A stretch of DNA of 64,000 nt from Helochares maculicollis (GCA_033557835.1 JAWQRO010000010.1:28958-92957), one strand, 5' to 3'; counted from the first letter of the stretch, positions 1 through 13,072 are shown. Notes: generated by a model not told the origin, from the letters alone. Numbers and translations: made by a program.

Positions 1-1745
1 GATATAGTGATTAATAATTTTTTTGAAAAAGCTGGCATGAAACTATGAAACGAAATAAAAAATCAAAATGCTCATACAATTTCAGCATAAGGTTTCATCT
101 CATCAATCTCTTGCAGCGACCAAATTAAATATACCACATATAATGATTGAATGAATAGATAAATGAATTTTTTGCTTTCCACAAATACCTTGTATTAAGG
201 ACACTTTAAATAGAATAGTTATTTTGAGATTACCATAAAAATAAAGTGGTTAAAAACAATTTCCTCTGGAATGACCAGGGGCGACATTTATAATCCCATA
301 GATGAACAAACAAAAACCAATACAATTTATATTTAACAATAATGGATAACTGAATAGTAACAAAGTTCGAAACAAAGAAATATACATAAGGAATATCAAT
401 TTACCCAGCTAAAAATTAAAACAATATAACATAAGAAGACACCAGCAAAAGACAGTCAGATATCTGGATAAAAAGTAATCACCAGAAATTTATCCAATGA
501 TAAAGTTGATGAACTAGAGTTTACTGAAGCTAAAGTTAGACGAAAGGAATATATGTTAGAGCGATCAGAGAAACAAAGACAGAGGCCAAAAAGATTTGAA
601 AAGAGATAATTCACCAGACAAGGGAGACAATCTAAAAACTTAAATATTGAAAGAAATTGAAAATACAGGCTATAGACAGAAATAACTGTAAGGTCACGCA
701 GTCCATCAACATCAGAAGAAATAAAAAAATCAATCATGTGCCCTTAAAGTATATCACATGACCTTCATCCTAAACATCAGTAGCATGAGAGATGTATCCT
801 CTATAAAGCAAAAGTAAATACAAATGATAGAGAAACAGAAACATATTGAACAGCAAGGGACAAATTAGAAAATATAATTATATATAGTATTAGTAAAGTG
901 TCATAGTGATATGGGAAACAGAAAAAAATGAAAAAGGGTTTGAAGAATAAAGCAATATTATAGTGAAAACCAACAAAGACACCAAGAATAATCCACGTAA
1001 TAACAATACAGATAATATAGAAACATTAAGAAGATAACAAAAATGTAAATACCAAGTGAATAAGAGAAAATATTTTTGAAAAAGATACCAAGGCAGAGAT
1101 ATGAAAACAAAAATAAGGAAAAACAATTAAAGGAGAAATGAAGAACACATTTTGAAATACTTCTAAATAAAGGTCTTGGGCAAAATCAATAGAGATAAAA
1201 GCTGAAGAAAAAGCTTTCGCAATGGAATGATATGTAGAAAGAAATGTCAAAAACAATGGAGAGGAGGCTAGCTAAGCGCAATACACAAAAAAAACTCTTG
1301 CAAAAATTATAGAGGCTTCACTCGGCTAGTATGACGGAATAAACTATTTATAAACCTTATGCATAAACTTCAAGCAAGCATACAACAAAAGAAAGAATCC
1401 AGTAAGTGCAGAAGATACTCACTGTTATTAAATCTACTCTTGGGAACGCAACATATCAGTATCAATTATTTTGCTTTTGGATTAGCAAATTTTTCAACCT
1501 GTACATATAAAAAATTTGATATTGCCAATTTTTATCAATTGAATGGCAAAATTTTAATTTTTCTTATGCTGCAGTTTTTGGAATGCTAGGAATCACGTGT
1601 ATAAAATTATTTCTCAATCTTAAAACTCTGCAATTCATACTAAAAATAGTAAAGGAAAATATCAAATATCGATTACTCAATTTCAGCTGATTTTCACCCT
1701 CTGTCGATTCTGATCAAATTTTAATTACTACATTTATTTCAATAG
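1..1745. other. IP6K upstream intron, purine-rich, no exon seen
   Basis: This stretch precedes the first visible IP6K exon and is most simply the 3' part of an intron. From about 420 to 1340 the + strand is strongly enriched in A and G, which is why the other strand shows long frames rich in Phe, Leu and Ser; these frames have no family resemblance and I do not call them genes. The missing N-terminal IP6K exon should end on a His-Gln pair just before a GT donor; I did not find one here. Confidence 0.5.
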
Positions 1746-4700
1746 GTAGGCGGACACACGAGACTAATGGTATTGAACCCGAGCACTATATGCAAACCGT
1801 TGAACTACAGAGAGCTAGAATTTTATCAAAACATTCAAGACCAAGATATCAAAATGTTTGTACCAAAATATAAAGGTAAGCTGAGTAGATTTAAGAGAAA
1901 AAAACACAAAGTGCGGCAAAGACTATAAAAAAGTGATGCGGTTATGAACTCGCTTTTACTTATGAACCAGGTTATAGTAAACTCATATGCAAAATACTGT
2001 ATATCTCTGTATGTGTTACATTATGAAATTTTGGGGCGCTACAGCAATTCAGAGGCAGTGTACTTCTTGTGCCAAAGGCAAAATTTAACACTATTATTAG
2101 AAGCATAGCAAGAATTAAACTGTTTCATTTTAATTGTAAGTATTAAAATCACCTGTAGCACCCTAGAATTGGATTGAAACTGGTTATAAGTAGTTACAGT
2201 TATGTGATATATATAGGCTAGTAAAATTGTGATATTTTAGATAGGAAAATATTTTTGTAAACGAAATTATTTTATATAAATAAAACATTTTAGAAACCCT
2301 GATTCATTTTATGATGCATGTTACATGAGATATTTTGTTTGTTTTTTTTTCTTTTTGTTTGTGTTTTGTTAGGTTTGACGTTTTCGGGCATTTGGTGCAT
2401 TTCTGTCACTGTATGGTTATCCTAAATTACATTGTTCTGTAAAATGCTTTCAAGAATTTCAAATTTTCAAATCTATGTTGTCCATTTATCAGCCCTACTG
2501 TGTTTTCTCTTGTGGAATATTAAATCATAAATTATTTCCAACACAAACAAAATTAGTTATGCATTAATTTGGGATAGCAATATGCCCATTTATTCCAAAA
2601 TGCGTCAATTGCCTAATTAACCATACGCCTCGACCTAACATCATCATCCACACACTTATTTATTTATTAATCATCAAAACACACTTGAAAATGAAAATGT
2701 GTCTCGTTTTATAATATGCTTTTTTATTTAAATTAATGCTTTACGATGTGATGTTTATCTAAATAAAGTATTGAAAATTCAAACATGTTTGATTTTTAAC
2801 ATAGATTTTTTTTAAAAAAATCTTGTAAAATTATGTATATCTATTTAATGAGAAAGTTTTTACTGAAATATATGTGGAAAATTACGATATTCTTTTGTTA
2901 AAATTGACGTCCGATACTATTTGGCCTATTTTGTGTAGTTGCGTTGTATGAATGTCTCCCAAGCCCCACTTAAAAAATGTTGAAACCAATATTGACATGA
3001 TTAATATTTCGGTTTTATTGCAAAAAAATAGCAAGTAAAATACATATTTGTCAGGTAAGTATGTATTATTTGATGAAATATTAATAAATATTGTATGAAT
3101 TAGAAAAGCCATTCTCTAAAGCTCTGCTATTTCTTTGTATGCTTTGCAAATCCATTCAACGATCATTTTTGAAATAATAAACGTACCTGTTTTAAAATTA
3201 ACCAAATAATAATTTAAATAAAATGTATGGATAAATTTAAAATTGCTCATTCTTAATTAAAGTTATATTAATATTTGGTATTTTCTTATAAAACATTTCA
3301 TAAATAAACCGTCAATACGTAAATAATAGAGAATGACTTTTCTAGAATGTCTCCTGGTATGTCTGAGGTGTGCTTGAAAAGTATCGTCATACCACAATCG
3401 TTTACTTGTTTTATTGAGGAATGGCCACCAATTTGGATGGAACAGACAGACTGCTGCCTGCTGGGTGACCTGGCCTCCCCCTGTCCATCTACGCCCTTCG
3501 TCCATTTTGGGTTCGTATGGACGTATTCTGTTGCTCAAGGGTTGGAAGGAATTTTAATTTCTTTATAAAGCAAATCAACAGAATGCACACACAGAAAACA
3601 AGTGTCTGCATTCTTTTGTTTGCAATAATCTTTTAATTTCTCAACTTCTCTTATCAGTGCCAAAAAAATACACAAAAAATCATCAAATATAATTTTTAAA
3701 AATAAGATAACAATAAGATAATTTCGCAATACTTTTATTTAACTCCAAAAGCTTTTTGTTTTGTGTCCATCATGTTTACATATTAATCTACTTCAAAAAT
3801 CATTTTAATGCTTAATTTACATGAAATACAACCATGCACGCTTAAATATCAGCTTATTTTTTATTTCTCTTACAATAAGTAATTTATGGAAAAATGTTTA
3901 ATTTTTTTGTCAAAATTTTATAGTAGGTATAATATATATGATATAATAAATGAGGTTGCGTAGCAGAATTTATATGGTTTTGCGAATTGTTTCAGGAGTT
4001 ATGCAGGCAACTTTATGCAGCGGTTCTAAAATGGAAAAACGGTACAGCCCTAGCTTCAGGGAGGAATCGTCGAGATCTAAAAGTGGATACAAGAGGAAGC
4101 GAGAAGAAGTTTTGAAGTAAGTTGCCTTTATTATTAAATTATCACATCTATCAATTAATCTGATAATAATAATTTAATTTGATTATAAAATGATTCTATC
4201 AACTTTGAATGTATTCTCACTTCTTAAGAAAAGATGTTCCACTATTGATTCTAACTGCTTAATGTCAGTAAGTTAATATAAAACCATAATTACAAATGTA
4301 CACCTGCTTATAGTGCATATTTAGAAAAAAAAAATTATATTTATACTTGTATTTTATTCTGTAATTCTAACGCATTTATCACAAAACTAATGAAATAAAA
4401 TTTTTTAAAACTTAAATGTGCACATTTTAAGTGGGTCAATTACATCAAAATTTGCATGTGGTTCAAATATTGCAATTAACTAAAATAATTAATTTATTCT
4501 AGAATGAAGGTACATCACAGTGGCAATCCTAAAGAAGTTTTGAAAAGTATATCACAGTCGGACAATACAAATAAGCAATATTTTTTAATGTTAGAAAATA
4601 TTACATCTAGCTACACACACCCCTGTATTTTGGATCTCAAGATGGGTACACGGCAACATGGGGATGATGCTTCAGCGGAAAAGAGGTCGAAGCAAATGGC

Positions 4701-7700
4701 TAAATGTGCAGCCAGTACCTCTGGAACATTAGGCGTGAGATTGTGTGGAATGCAAGTATATCAAGCGGACACAGACTATTATTTAAAACGTGATAAATAT
4801 TATGGCAGAGAACTGAATGAAGAGGGTTTTAAAAATGCTTTAGTACGTTTTTTTGACAATGGTTTCGGCCTTAGAACATATGTAATTAGGAAGGTTATCA
4901 CAAAATTAGAGCAGTTGAGAAGAGTGATAGAGAAGCAAAGCAGCTATAGATTTTATTCATGGTAAGTAGAATTTACTCAAAACTTGAAATGATTATACAC
5001 TTTTTATAAACAAAGAGCTTCCCTTATGTAATGTGGCTTAAATCATTTAAATTAAATGTATTAAAACTCTATTTCATAATACCTAATAATATAAAAAGTA
5101 TGTTTTCAGCAAAAAAATGTTTTATTTTTTTAATGTATTAAATCCCGAGTAAGGTCTGTAATTTTCTAATGTGCAGTGTAAAAACCAAACTCAAAATTGC
5201 ATACATATTTTTTCAGTCGATTTATTTATTTATTAATTTATTGATGTTAGTCGATAATTAAAATTTAATTCAATGTACATAATGATTTCATTTATTATTT
5301 AATATTTCTATTAATATGACATTCAAGTTGCTATTTTAAATATAAGCTTAGGAAACATCAGATGTAAAACACATGTTAAAATATATTTATGTGTTATATG
5401 GTTTTAAATAATTAAATAAATAAAATTATCTTATAAAATGTATTTACATCGATTGCTAATTAAATTAAAAAAAAACATTTTTATACAATAATATACTTTT
5501 GTTGCTATAGAAACTAAAAAACAATAATTTTTAGGGAATAATGTATTTCTGTTGCTATCAAATGCATGAGGTACCAGAATAGTTACAAAAAGAAGACACT
5601 TTTAATTCACTTGGCTTGAAAAATCTAACTTAGTCTGCTATCATCTTATGTCTTTATACTATACAATTAAAATTTTTAAGTCTTGATACAAATTAGTGAC
5701 GCAAAAGCAATAATATAAAAAATAAATACTTTTAGTTTTTGGATACAAAGTTTTTCAATTCAAAACTATTCATTCTTGTGTTAATTGATAAATGAATGAA
5801 ATCAAAAGGGGAAGGAATACGTTAAGAAAAAAGTTAACAATGGAATATAACATGAAGTTATGAAATTGGCATATTATCTTATAGAGTTGAGAAATGTATA
5901 TAAATTAGTGTATTTGAAAAATGAAGTAGTTATTAAGATGTAATATTCTATAATCTAACAATTTATTTTGCATATTATGCAAACACTTGCAACAACTAAA
6001 TACTCCATCAGGTTTCATATTTTTCTTAGCATGAAATATATAGCTGTATTCCTTACCACTTTAAAAATAAAGTTACATTAAAAATGAACTTCCATATCTA
6101 TATCTTTTATAGAATACAAATATTAGATAATTTAAACAATTACATAACAAAAACCTATGTTTCATGCATACCACCTACTGAAATTTAAAATTTTCTTGAT
6201 TTACATATTCTTAAACGCTTTTTTAACATGTTTATTTCTATAACGTAAGCCAAGCAAGTAAAGTATTTTGTTTTTGATATACATGCATATTTTGAAATTC
6301 ATAGAAATAAAAAACAGCCACCACAGTTTTAGAAGCAGACTATTTTACATACATTTGTTTCACTTAAGAAAAATTTATGGACACTCAGTTCATTACCTCA
6401 ATTGGATGAAGCTAAATTTTGTGCTTAAATATGACAACGAGAATATTTGCCGGGCAAAACTTTTCATTTTCTCAACTAAATGGATTTATTTAAAGAAAAA
6501 CTAGCATAGTCAACCTCAGAAAATTGTGGTCAAATAATTTGGAATACATATGGTACTTCTCTTGATGAGAGAATGCCTAAAAAACATTTTTTCATATTAA
6601 TTTGATTTTTTATTGCTATTGAAAATCTATGCTCTTGGAGGTTCTTCGGCACTGCAAATTCAGAATACATTAGTTTAAGGTTAGGACACAATAGGTAATA
6701 ACCACACTTACAAATCAAAAATCGTAACCTGCTGGTGTTTCATATTTTTATTCTTGATCAGAGCCACATTAGACAGAGACAAATTGGCCAGTGTAATCGC
6801 TAACCCCCACTAGGAGATAGCACCACAGGAAGGACTATACTTTTGTAATCATACCATATTGCAGTTTTATTCCTAAATGCATTTTCGCTTATTTAGCTCT
6901 TACACTTCTTATTTATAATTATCTCAGGGTGCACAACCTTGGTCAAGTTTCCATCTTTAGTACTTCTTGCAATTCTAAATAATTTATTTCTTATCCATTT
7001 TCATTTGCCTTAAAACAGTTTTTGACAAATAATTGTTTTCTCCTTATAACAATTTTTCCTCCATGTTTAAAATAAACAACACAAACAATTCTCTAACTTT
7101 CTCAGCAATAAAAAGACTGCATGTTTTCCACATGTATTCCTATTGTTTTTTAAGAATTTTATCATTCGTATTATACGCACCATACCAAAAATGGTCAAAA
7201 TGGGTTTTACGATTCTAAAATTGAAAATATCCGTCATATTTATAAAACTTTTTTTTTTCATGGCAGCACTGCTTTATATAGTATACAAGAATGTAAATAT
7301 GATAGACATAGGAGCCACTGCATTTAAATTGTTTTCAATTATATGTTGTGATTTATTCCAAAACATTTACCCTCAGAAAATTGTAGGAATTATTGTAGAG
7401 AATACGTTGCGGTTTTATAGCTCTAATTGAGTTTCATGTCTGCGATTCAATTTTTAAAGTCACTTGATTCACCTAATTTTATTTAAATTATTGAAACCAA
7501 ATGAAGTCTAACATTTTCATAGTAAAACAAAAAAGCTGGAATTTATATTTTGTCTCATATAGCTTAATTTTAAATTATGTAATTCAACATCCCAACTGCT
7601 ATGAACTGCCTAATGCATTCTCGAACTGAACTAATTTTATCTATGTTATATATTCATTATTAATCGAACTTTTTTCGTTTGTTACAGTTCCTTATTGATA

Positions 7701-8480
7701 GTTTACGAAGGTAACGGTGGTATTCCGTATCTCAAAGTTGCCAAACAAAATTGTTGTTCAAATAGTCCAGTATTCTGCGTAAATGACTGCACCCAAGAAT
7801 CAGATAACAGTAGAGATGTTCCTTGTTGTTACGATGCAGACACTAGCAACTCCTCATTAGATTTAATTCACGATGACGTAAGCCAAGATTCTCATCACAG
7901 AGGATTCGGTGAAGCTGCAGCGAGGGGGGCAAAATGCAGTAGTTTTTATCCTATTTCTGAAGAAACTATGTTTCTAGACTCGCCGCCCACGCTGCAAAGC
8001 ATCGCAACGTCAAGTCCAATGTCTGTGGATAGTTGGATGATGTATTCCAACAGTAGTAGTGATGAATATTCCCTGTCAGGACAATTTAATGGCTCGAATG
8101 ATGACACTTCTGATTTTGAATTAGACTCTCCACATAAAACAAAAAAGACTAATCGTAGTTGCCAATCTTTACATGTTGAAGACTTGGAACTAGAAGATGA
8201 GGACGATGAAGAATTAGCTGCTACAGTATCACACAAAAGTGTGACCAAACGATTACGGGTTAAAGAACCAAGAGCAACGACTTCTTCTTCTCGTCGCACT
8301 AGATCTCCTACGCCAGTTCAAGTAGATGTTAGAATGATAGATTTTGCGCATACATCGTTTGTAACAAAATCAACCGACGCCAGTTCTTGTCCAACAGTAC
8401 ACCAAGGTCCGGATGGAGGATTCCTAACCGGCTTAGACAGCCTGAAACGGTTACTACTGCAAATATTGGAAGAAGGTTAA
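1746..8480 (+). CDS. IP6K: Inositol hexakisphosphate kinase (IP6K), N-terminus missing
   Basis: IP6K phosphorylates InsP6 to the pyrophosphate 5-InsP7 in cytoplasm and nucleus. Coding exons are 1746-1875, 3996-4116, 4503-4961 and 7688-8480, joined in frame by GT/AG introns and giving 500 residues. Exon 1746-1875 encodes [19 protein letters not shown] and ends FVPKYK, the N-lobe typical of the family; 3996-4116 continues GVMQAT. Exon 4503-4961 holds the inositol-binding PxxxDxKxG motif as PCILDLKMG followed by [12 protein letters not shown], and [12 protein letters not shown]. The junction of the last two exons rebuilds [14 protein letters not shown] (family SSL region). The last exon has a long Ser/Asp/Glu-rich insert with an acidic run, then [11 protein letters not shown], the catalytic IDFAHT motif, and the C-terminal glycine-rich stretch. 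All key motifs are intact. The exon that encodes the residues before VGGHT lies left of the window. The gene is convergent with Bet1. Confidence 0.95.
1876..3995 (+). other. IP6K intron (2.1 kb)
   Basis: Intron between the VGGHT exon and the GVMQAT exon, with donor GTAAGC and acceptor TTGTTTCAG. It is AT-rich apart from a GC-richer block at about 3340-3545 that is open on both strands. No exon of IP6K or of another gene is supported inside it. Confidence 0.7.
4962..7687 (+). other. IP6K intron (2.7 kb)
   Basis: Intron with donor GTAAGT and acceptor TTTGTTACAG, very AT-rich. Frames of 60-95 residues on both strands have no recognisable motif. A short stretch near 7175-7250 resembles the dispersed repeat family described elsewhere (ACCATACCAAAAATGGTCAA). 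Nothing else is supported. Confidence 0.6.
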
Positions 8481-9379
8481 TTGCCCAAATGAGTTTTAGC
8501 AATTCCTTTATACTTCCAAGTATAGAAAATAAATTTTGGAAAATATTTTCACACCTTTTGAATAATATAAATATATCAATTTTATGAAAATCAGTAAATT
8601 ATTTTGAAAATTATAGATTAGCAAATCAAATAATATTGGAGCTGCCATTTGTAAATAATAGGCGAATACAAAATGTTCAACAAAAATCAAGTGCTACGTT
8701 TAGAATTTTATTTTAAAACAAATTGTTGATTTTTTTCACCTTTACTATTTATTTTACAGACACTGAATTCTAAATCTAATTTATTTAATTTCTAATTTTA
8801 TATTTTTTTAGTGAAATGAAAACAGTATTTTTTTATTGTAAAAAGAATGTATGAATGTGATTTGTATTTTCATGTAGAAGGATGTAATTTTTCTGGAATG
8901 TAATTTTTTTTTACTTTTTCTGTGATTTTAAAAATGTAATTGTTTGTACAGTCGTTTAGAATCGTCTTTAATTTGCATGATTGTAATTTCTAGACATTCC
9001 AAACCAGCAAAAAATTGTAATAATGTTGAAATTTGTTGCAATAGCTTTTCATACTATTTTTTAACAATTGTTTATGAAAATTTTACAAGAAAAGTGTATT
9101 GACATAACTTAAAGATGCAATATTGTTGTTATTGTTAAAATACTTATTCCCAAAAAGGGGACCACCTTTTAAGATGTTTTATTCTACGCCCTTAGCAAGT
9201 TTTTACGGAATATGTTTAGGAATTTTGAATTGGATGCAATGTATGTTTTTGTTTAGTGTTCATAAATTGTAATATTGTTAATTAAAAAATATATAACCAA
9301 TTTCAAAAACATGTATTTTATTAACCTTATGTATATGCACATTAAAAGTATTTTACAGTTGTAGAGATATTTACAGATA
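8481..9379. other. Convergent 3' UTRs of IP6K and Bet1
   Basis: Between the IP6K stop (8478-8480) and the Bet1 stop (9380-9382). An AATAAA at 8528-8533 could end a short IP6K transcript; the T-rich sequence to about 9300 fits a longer 3' UTR. On the other strand an AATAAA (complement of TTTATT, 9317-9322) lies about 60 nt past the Bet1 stop and is the likely Bet1 poly(A) signal, so the two 3' ends meet tail to tail and may overlap. Confidence 0.6.
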
Positions 9380-9772
9380 TTACTTAAATTTTAAAACTAT
9401 GTACAGTACGAAGAATACGAAAATTGAAAAGAAAAACAGGTATAAAATGTAGTAATTGTGAGAGCCTTTGGATAGTCTTAACACTCTGCCCATTGCGTTC
9501 CCTAAGAACCCACCGGTTCTATCCATGTCGTCGTCGACATCTCGCAGTAGTTTGTCCTGAAATCGCACTTCGTTGCCAATGTCGATTGAAAGAGATTTAA
9601 GGACGTGAATTTTGTCTTTGAGTTCATCGGCCATTCGGTCGTTTTCTTCTTCAATCTCGTTGGAGTTTTGGGAAAGGGGGTAATAAGTGCCCCCGTGAGC
9701 TCTTCTCATTTTGGAAGCCGTTATTGCAGCTTTAGGGGAGGAATGTGGAATCGAGTTTTCCCAAACTGGCAC
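9380..9772 (-). CDS. Bet1: Bet1 homologue, Golgi/ER Qc-SNARE
   Basis: Bet1 is a tail-anchored SNARE for ER-to-Golgi vesicle fusion, acting with syntaxin-5, Sec22 and a fourth SNARE (GS27/membrin). The 130-residue frame has a variable N-terminus, then MRRAHGGTYYP, an SNARE motif from about residue 41 (EEENDRMADEL) to 100, with KSLSIDIGNEVRFQDKLL carrying the central glutamine (Q) layer, then DRTGGFLGNAMGRV and one C-terminal membrane segment rich in Phe, Leu and Ile from about residue 107 to the end. The order and length match the family (human Bet1 is 118 residues). The first ATG at 9772 adds 21 residues with no clear homology; the second ATG (9707-9709, residue 22, MRRA) matches the usual family start and may be the real one. 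The coding region is a single exon. It is convergent with IP6K. Confidence 0.93.
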   Translation of the reverse strand: MPVWENSIPHSSPKAAITASKMRRAHGGTYYPLSQNSNEIEEENDRMADELKDKIHVLKSLSIDIGNEVRFQDKLLRDVDDDMDRTGGFLGNAMGRVLRLSKGSHNYYILYLFFFSIFVFFVLYIVLKFK

Positions 9773-10270
9773 AGCACACTATTAACTATCTTTAACGGAA
9801 ATATTTGTTAAATTAAACTAAATTTGCACGAATTATTGTAAAATTTAGGTTCATATGACGTGTTCAAAACATTATCAACAGCTGTCAGTGCTAAAACTGT
9901 CAAGTTATTGTACTACCAACTGAAAATCACTACTTAAGAGCAGTTACTTCACTACCTCTTACAATATTCGAGGAATTGCTAAATTGCAGCGATTTCATTT
10001 ATGCGTTTATTTAAATTGTCAAGTTGATTGGCGAGGAACAATCTGAAATTTGAATGTATTCCTTAATATACCGGAGCATTTTAATAGCTGTGGATTAAAA
10101 TAATTTTAAATTTAATTTATAGGGTATTATTTTGCTGCTGCAACTTAAAGGAAGTTGTAGAGCTTTGGAAACTGTATCGTTATGTTGGTAGTATTGCACT
10201 CGTTCAGCAACAACATGTGATGTCTTCAGTTTATTTTTAATAGCGAAGCTGCATGGGTTTGTTTGTAGTG
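9773..10270. promoter_or_regulatory. Upstream region of Bet1, possible divergent promoter
   Basis: About 500 bp between the Bet1 start and a candidate + strand 5' exon near 10270-10382. It contains a TGACGTG (CRE-like) hexamer near 9857. No TATA box is obvious. The arrangement suggests, but does not prove, a shared promoter. Confidence 0.3.
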
Positions 10271-10533
10271 CATGTGCTTTGAGCAAGGTGTTTATTTCTT
10301 CTGCTTGTTTTGCTATTATTAGTGATGATTTTACGGCATTTTCGCTAGATTAAATTAATAAAAATTGAATTTAATTCATCAGGTAAGCTACAAACTTGGA
10401 TGAATATCTTCTACGTGAATTTTAATATAGGTTTGCAAATATTAGCGTGATTTTTTTCCAACGAAGATAATAAAATGAGTAATAATTTTATTGTTGATTC
10501 CAGGAAAACATCACTAGAACACTACGGGCTACG
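10270..10533 (+). other. Candidate non-coding 5' exons with strong splice sites
   Basis: A stretch ending CATCAG at 10382 is followed by the donor GTAAGC at 10383. Then a polypyrimidine-rich acceptor (TTGTTGATTCCAG) defines a 30-nt segment, 10504-10533, that ends in the donor GTAAGT at 10534. Both lack a useful reading frame, so they would be 5' UTR exons of a + strand gene; the nearest one downstream is the TRIM-NHL gene at 34.4 kb. This is inference from splice signals only. Confidence 0.3.
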
Positions 10534-12853
10534 GTAAGTAATGAGAATTTTATTTTATTTATTCATTGATATAAATATTTATCGGTGGCTTTGATTGAAT
10601 TAAGGAAAACATAGTACCCTAGCATGAACCTCTAGAAAGATTGGAGGTTGAATTTCAGGGTTTATATTTCTTGGAGTGAAAATTTGGAAAAAAACAATCA
10701 GAGTGCATATAAATAATTAATAATTTTCCAATATATGCTCTTTGAATTGTAACATTTTATAATCCAACAATGTTCATGAAAATATTAAAATTACTAGTTT
10801 TTCACATTTCCTTGTATTATCGCCATGAAAATAATTCGACCACTAGATTTTGATGAATCTCGATGTTTCGACATGATAGAAGAGCGGAGAGTGCTATCTT
10901 TTAATTTTAAAAGATTCGCATTAGACAGACCACATAATGAAAATTAAATAAAAACGATTTGTATGTACGCTAAAAATTGCAAAATTTGTTATATTACGAG
11001 TCATTTTAGGTGTTTTAAAGTCAAGGGTGAGTCGTTGCTGGTATATCTTTCATTTTCTTAAGTATTAATTCATACTACAAACTGAAATACTTATTCAAAA
11101 CTTCGGGCAAATGCCAAATAATGAAAAGTTTTCAATGATTTGCAAAAAGAATTCTTATCCTCCTGCACAAAATTTTTACATAATAATCTTCTTAATATTA
11201 CAAATTGAGATATTAATTTACTTTACTCTTATTTGTATACTTCTCTCTTATTATTTTTAAAATCGATAGCTCTTAGATTTATATCGCAACAGTATTAGCA
11301 ATTATTTAGAAAAATACTTTAATTTTTTAACGCTCCAAATTTATTGAAAATCATAGCCACAAACAATGGTGAATACAACTCTAGTATGAATTGATTTTTG
11401 TGCGAAAAAAGGTAGCGTTCTGTAAGAAATTATATACCCTGAAATTTTAACTTTAACGAAACATTTACAGTACCCTAAAATCTGCAAAAACGTAAACAAT
11501 TATTAATGAAAACTCCACGCACATATTTAATATGCTAAATTTTTGATGCAATTTTTTACATAAAAACTAAAAGAGATGTATTGTTCTTTTGTTTTTAAGG
11601 TAGCTAACTGACATTTTGTAAGCTCAAAAATCTGCGTCCGTAGAATTTCATGCAGTAAATTGCACAAATATTTGAAATAAGGAATTAATTGAACTAATCG
11701 TTAACATTTAAACCTCTGGACTCTATATTGAGTTATTGAAAATTATTTACGATTGACATTTGCAGTTTACAAAGCTGATGGCTTACTCACGCCGATAATA
11801 AATAAATTTTGTTTCGGTTAGCTTGCAATAAGGTTACAAAGAAATTAACTTTTAGAATGTTTGATGAAATGCTGAATAGCATTTCTTACAACTTTATTTC
11901 AAGTGATGTTGAAAAGTGAGGCAAGAAGCCAACAATCCTGAACATCTAAGTGGAAAACATAAAATCTGACGCTATTTTTTGTAATGAAACATATTTTGAT
12001 TTAATGTCCATTGGTGAAAATTTGTTGAGACATTTGATAATTCTCCTTTCAATGGTTCATCTGTACAGCTACTGCAAAATCACCACCCTAAAGTTAATTT
12101 TTGAATCTGTACAAATTTTCATTCTTCTGGTAACTGATTGGATTTATATAATTTCCACACAAACAACTTCCAGCTATGCAGATTTTTTGATTTGATGGTG
12201 TTACATATCTCAAAAGTTGAAACGGATGCCAAATCACTCCAGCTCAAACCATTGCAAAAATTATAATCGATTAAACTTTATTACTTCACATAACTATGAG
12301 CACTTTGCTTATAATTTATATATGAATTTCTTTGAAGTTATTTGTACCGTGAATTTAAAATGTTAGCGGATTGATATTAAAATAATTAATGACTATAAAT
12401 CAAATGTACGCTTGCTCGGCAAAGTACTTAAAATTGGAACATGCACCTACAACAAGCTATGTTGGTTGAAAGATTAATACAAATAAAAAGCTATATAATT
12501 ATTAATTTGAATCTGGAAATAATTTGAGAAAATCTAAAACAAAATAATGCATGTTCACTTTGAAAAATCTGGGACGCCAGATAGACTCTGAAACTCCGAA
12601 TTTCAACAATCAAATCATTTTCAGTATATGAGGTAACTTGAAATAGAGATTTTTAGACCTAGAAGTTCTTTAAACTCTTAAGTTTGAAAATTCAATTTTT
12701 TCCAGAAATGAAATTCCGCATTTTTAGATCGGTACATGTGGAAAATAAGTCAGCTTTTAATCACCACTTACAAGCTTAATAAGTTTCATTCATCGTTGCC
12801 CTATGACATTTTTATTGGAAGTCAATATTATTTAAGCAGATACATGGTAAAAA
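10534..12853. other. AT-rich non-coding stretch with repeat fragments
   Basis: No gene is supported. About 10795-10870 (AATAATTCGACC and following bases) matches one end of the dispersed repeat family in reverse orientation, and 12205-12260 is a weaker match to its CACTCCAGCTCAAAC part. Confidence 0.5.
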
Positions 12854-13072
12854 TTAAAAATCCCCTGGACCACTTCTCCGTTGCAAATTCCGCCAAATTT
12901 TTAAGGGAATAATGTGGCCTCTAGTCTTGAACTCTCTGATCATTTTCGATACAAATTTCGTTGATTTACCATACTTTTCGGAGATATCTAGTTCACGCAT
13001 ACCATTTTTGTAATCTCTGATAATCTTCTTTTTAAGACCTGTCAGATGGAGGGCACGATGTGGCATTGTCAC
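12854..13072 (-). pseudogene. Transposase-type helix-turn-helix fragment
   Basis: A 72-residue frame starts MPHRALHLTGLKKKIIRDY and continues with NGMRELDISEKYGKSTKFVSK, the pattern of an N-terminal helix-turn-helix DNA-binding domain as in pogo/Tigger (CENP-B-like) or Tc1-type transposases (conserved K-x-I-I, G-x-x-x-x-D-I, Y-G-x-S spacing). It stops soon after, and no catalytic domain follows. I take it as a truncated DNA transposon remnant; the subfamily is uncertain, and a small cellular gene is not excluded. Confidence 0.4.

Noticed and set aside
456..1256. Several 76-93 codon frames on the - strand
   Set aside because: They are rich in Phe, Leu and Ser because the other strand is purine-rich; no motif or splice context supports them.
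1765..1815. tRNA-like A-box and B-box words on the - strand
   Set aside because: The interval is the + strand IP6K exon encoding [17 protein letters not shown]; the box spacing is too short for a tRNA.
3347..3568. Frames on both strands in a GC-rich block, one phase with QIGGHSSI
   Set aside because: The true IP6K VGGHT exon is at 1746-1875 on the + strand, so this is not that exon; no other family recognised.
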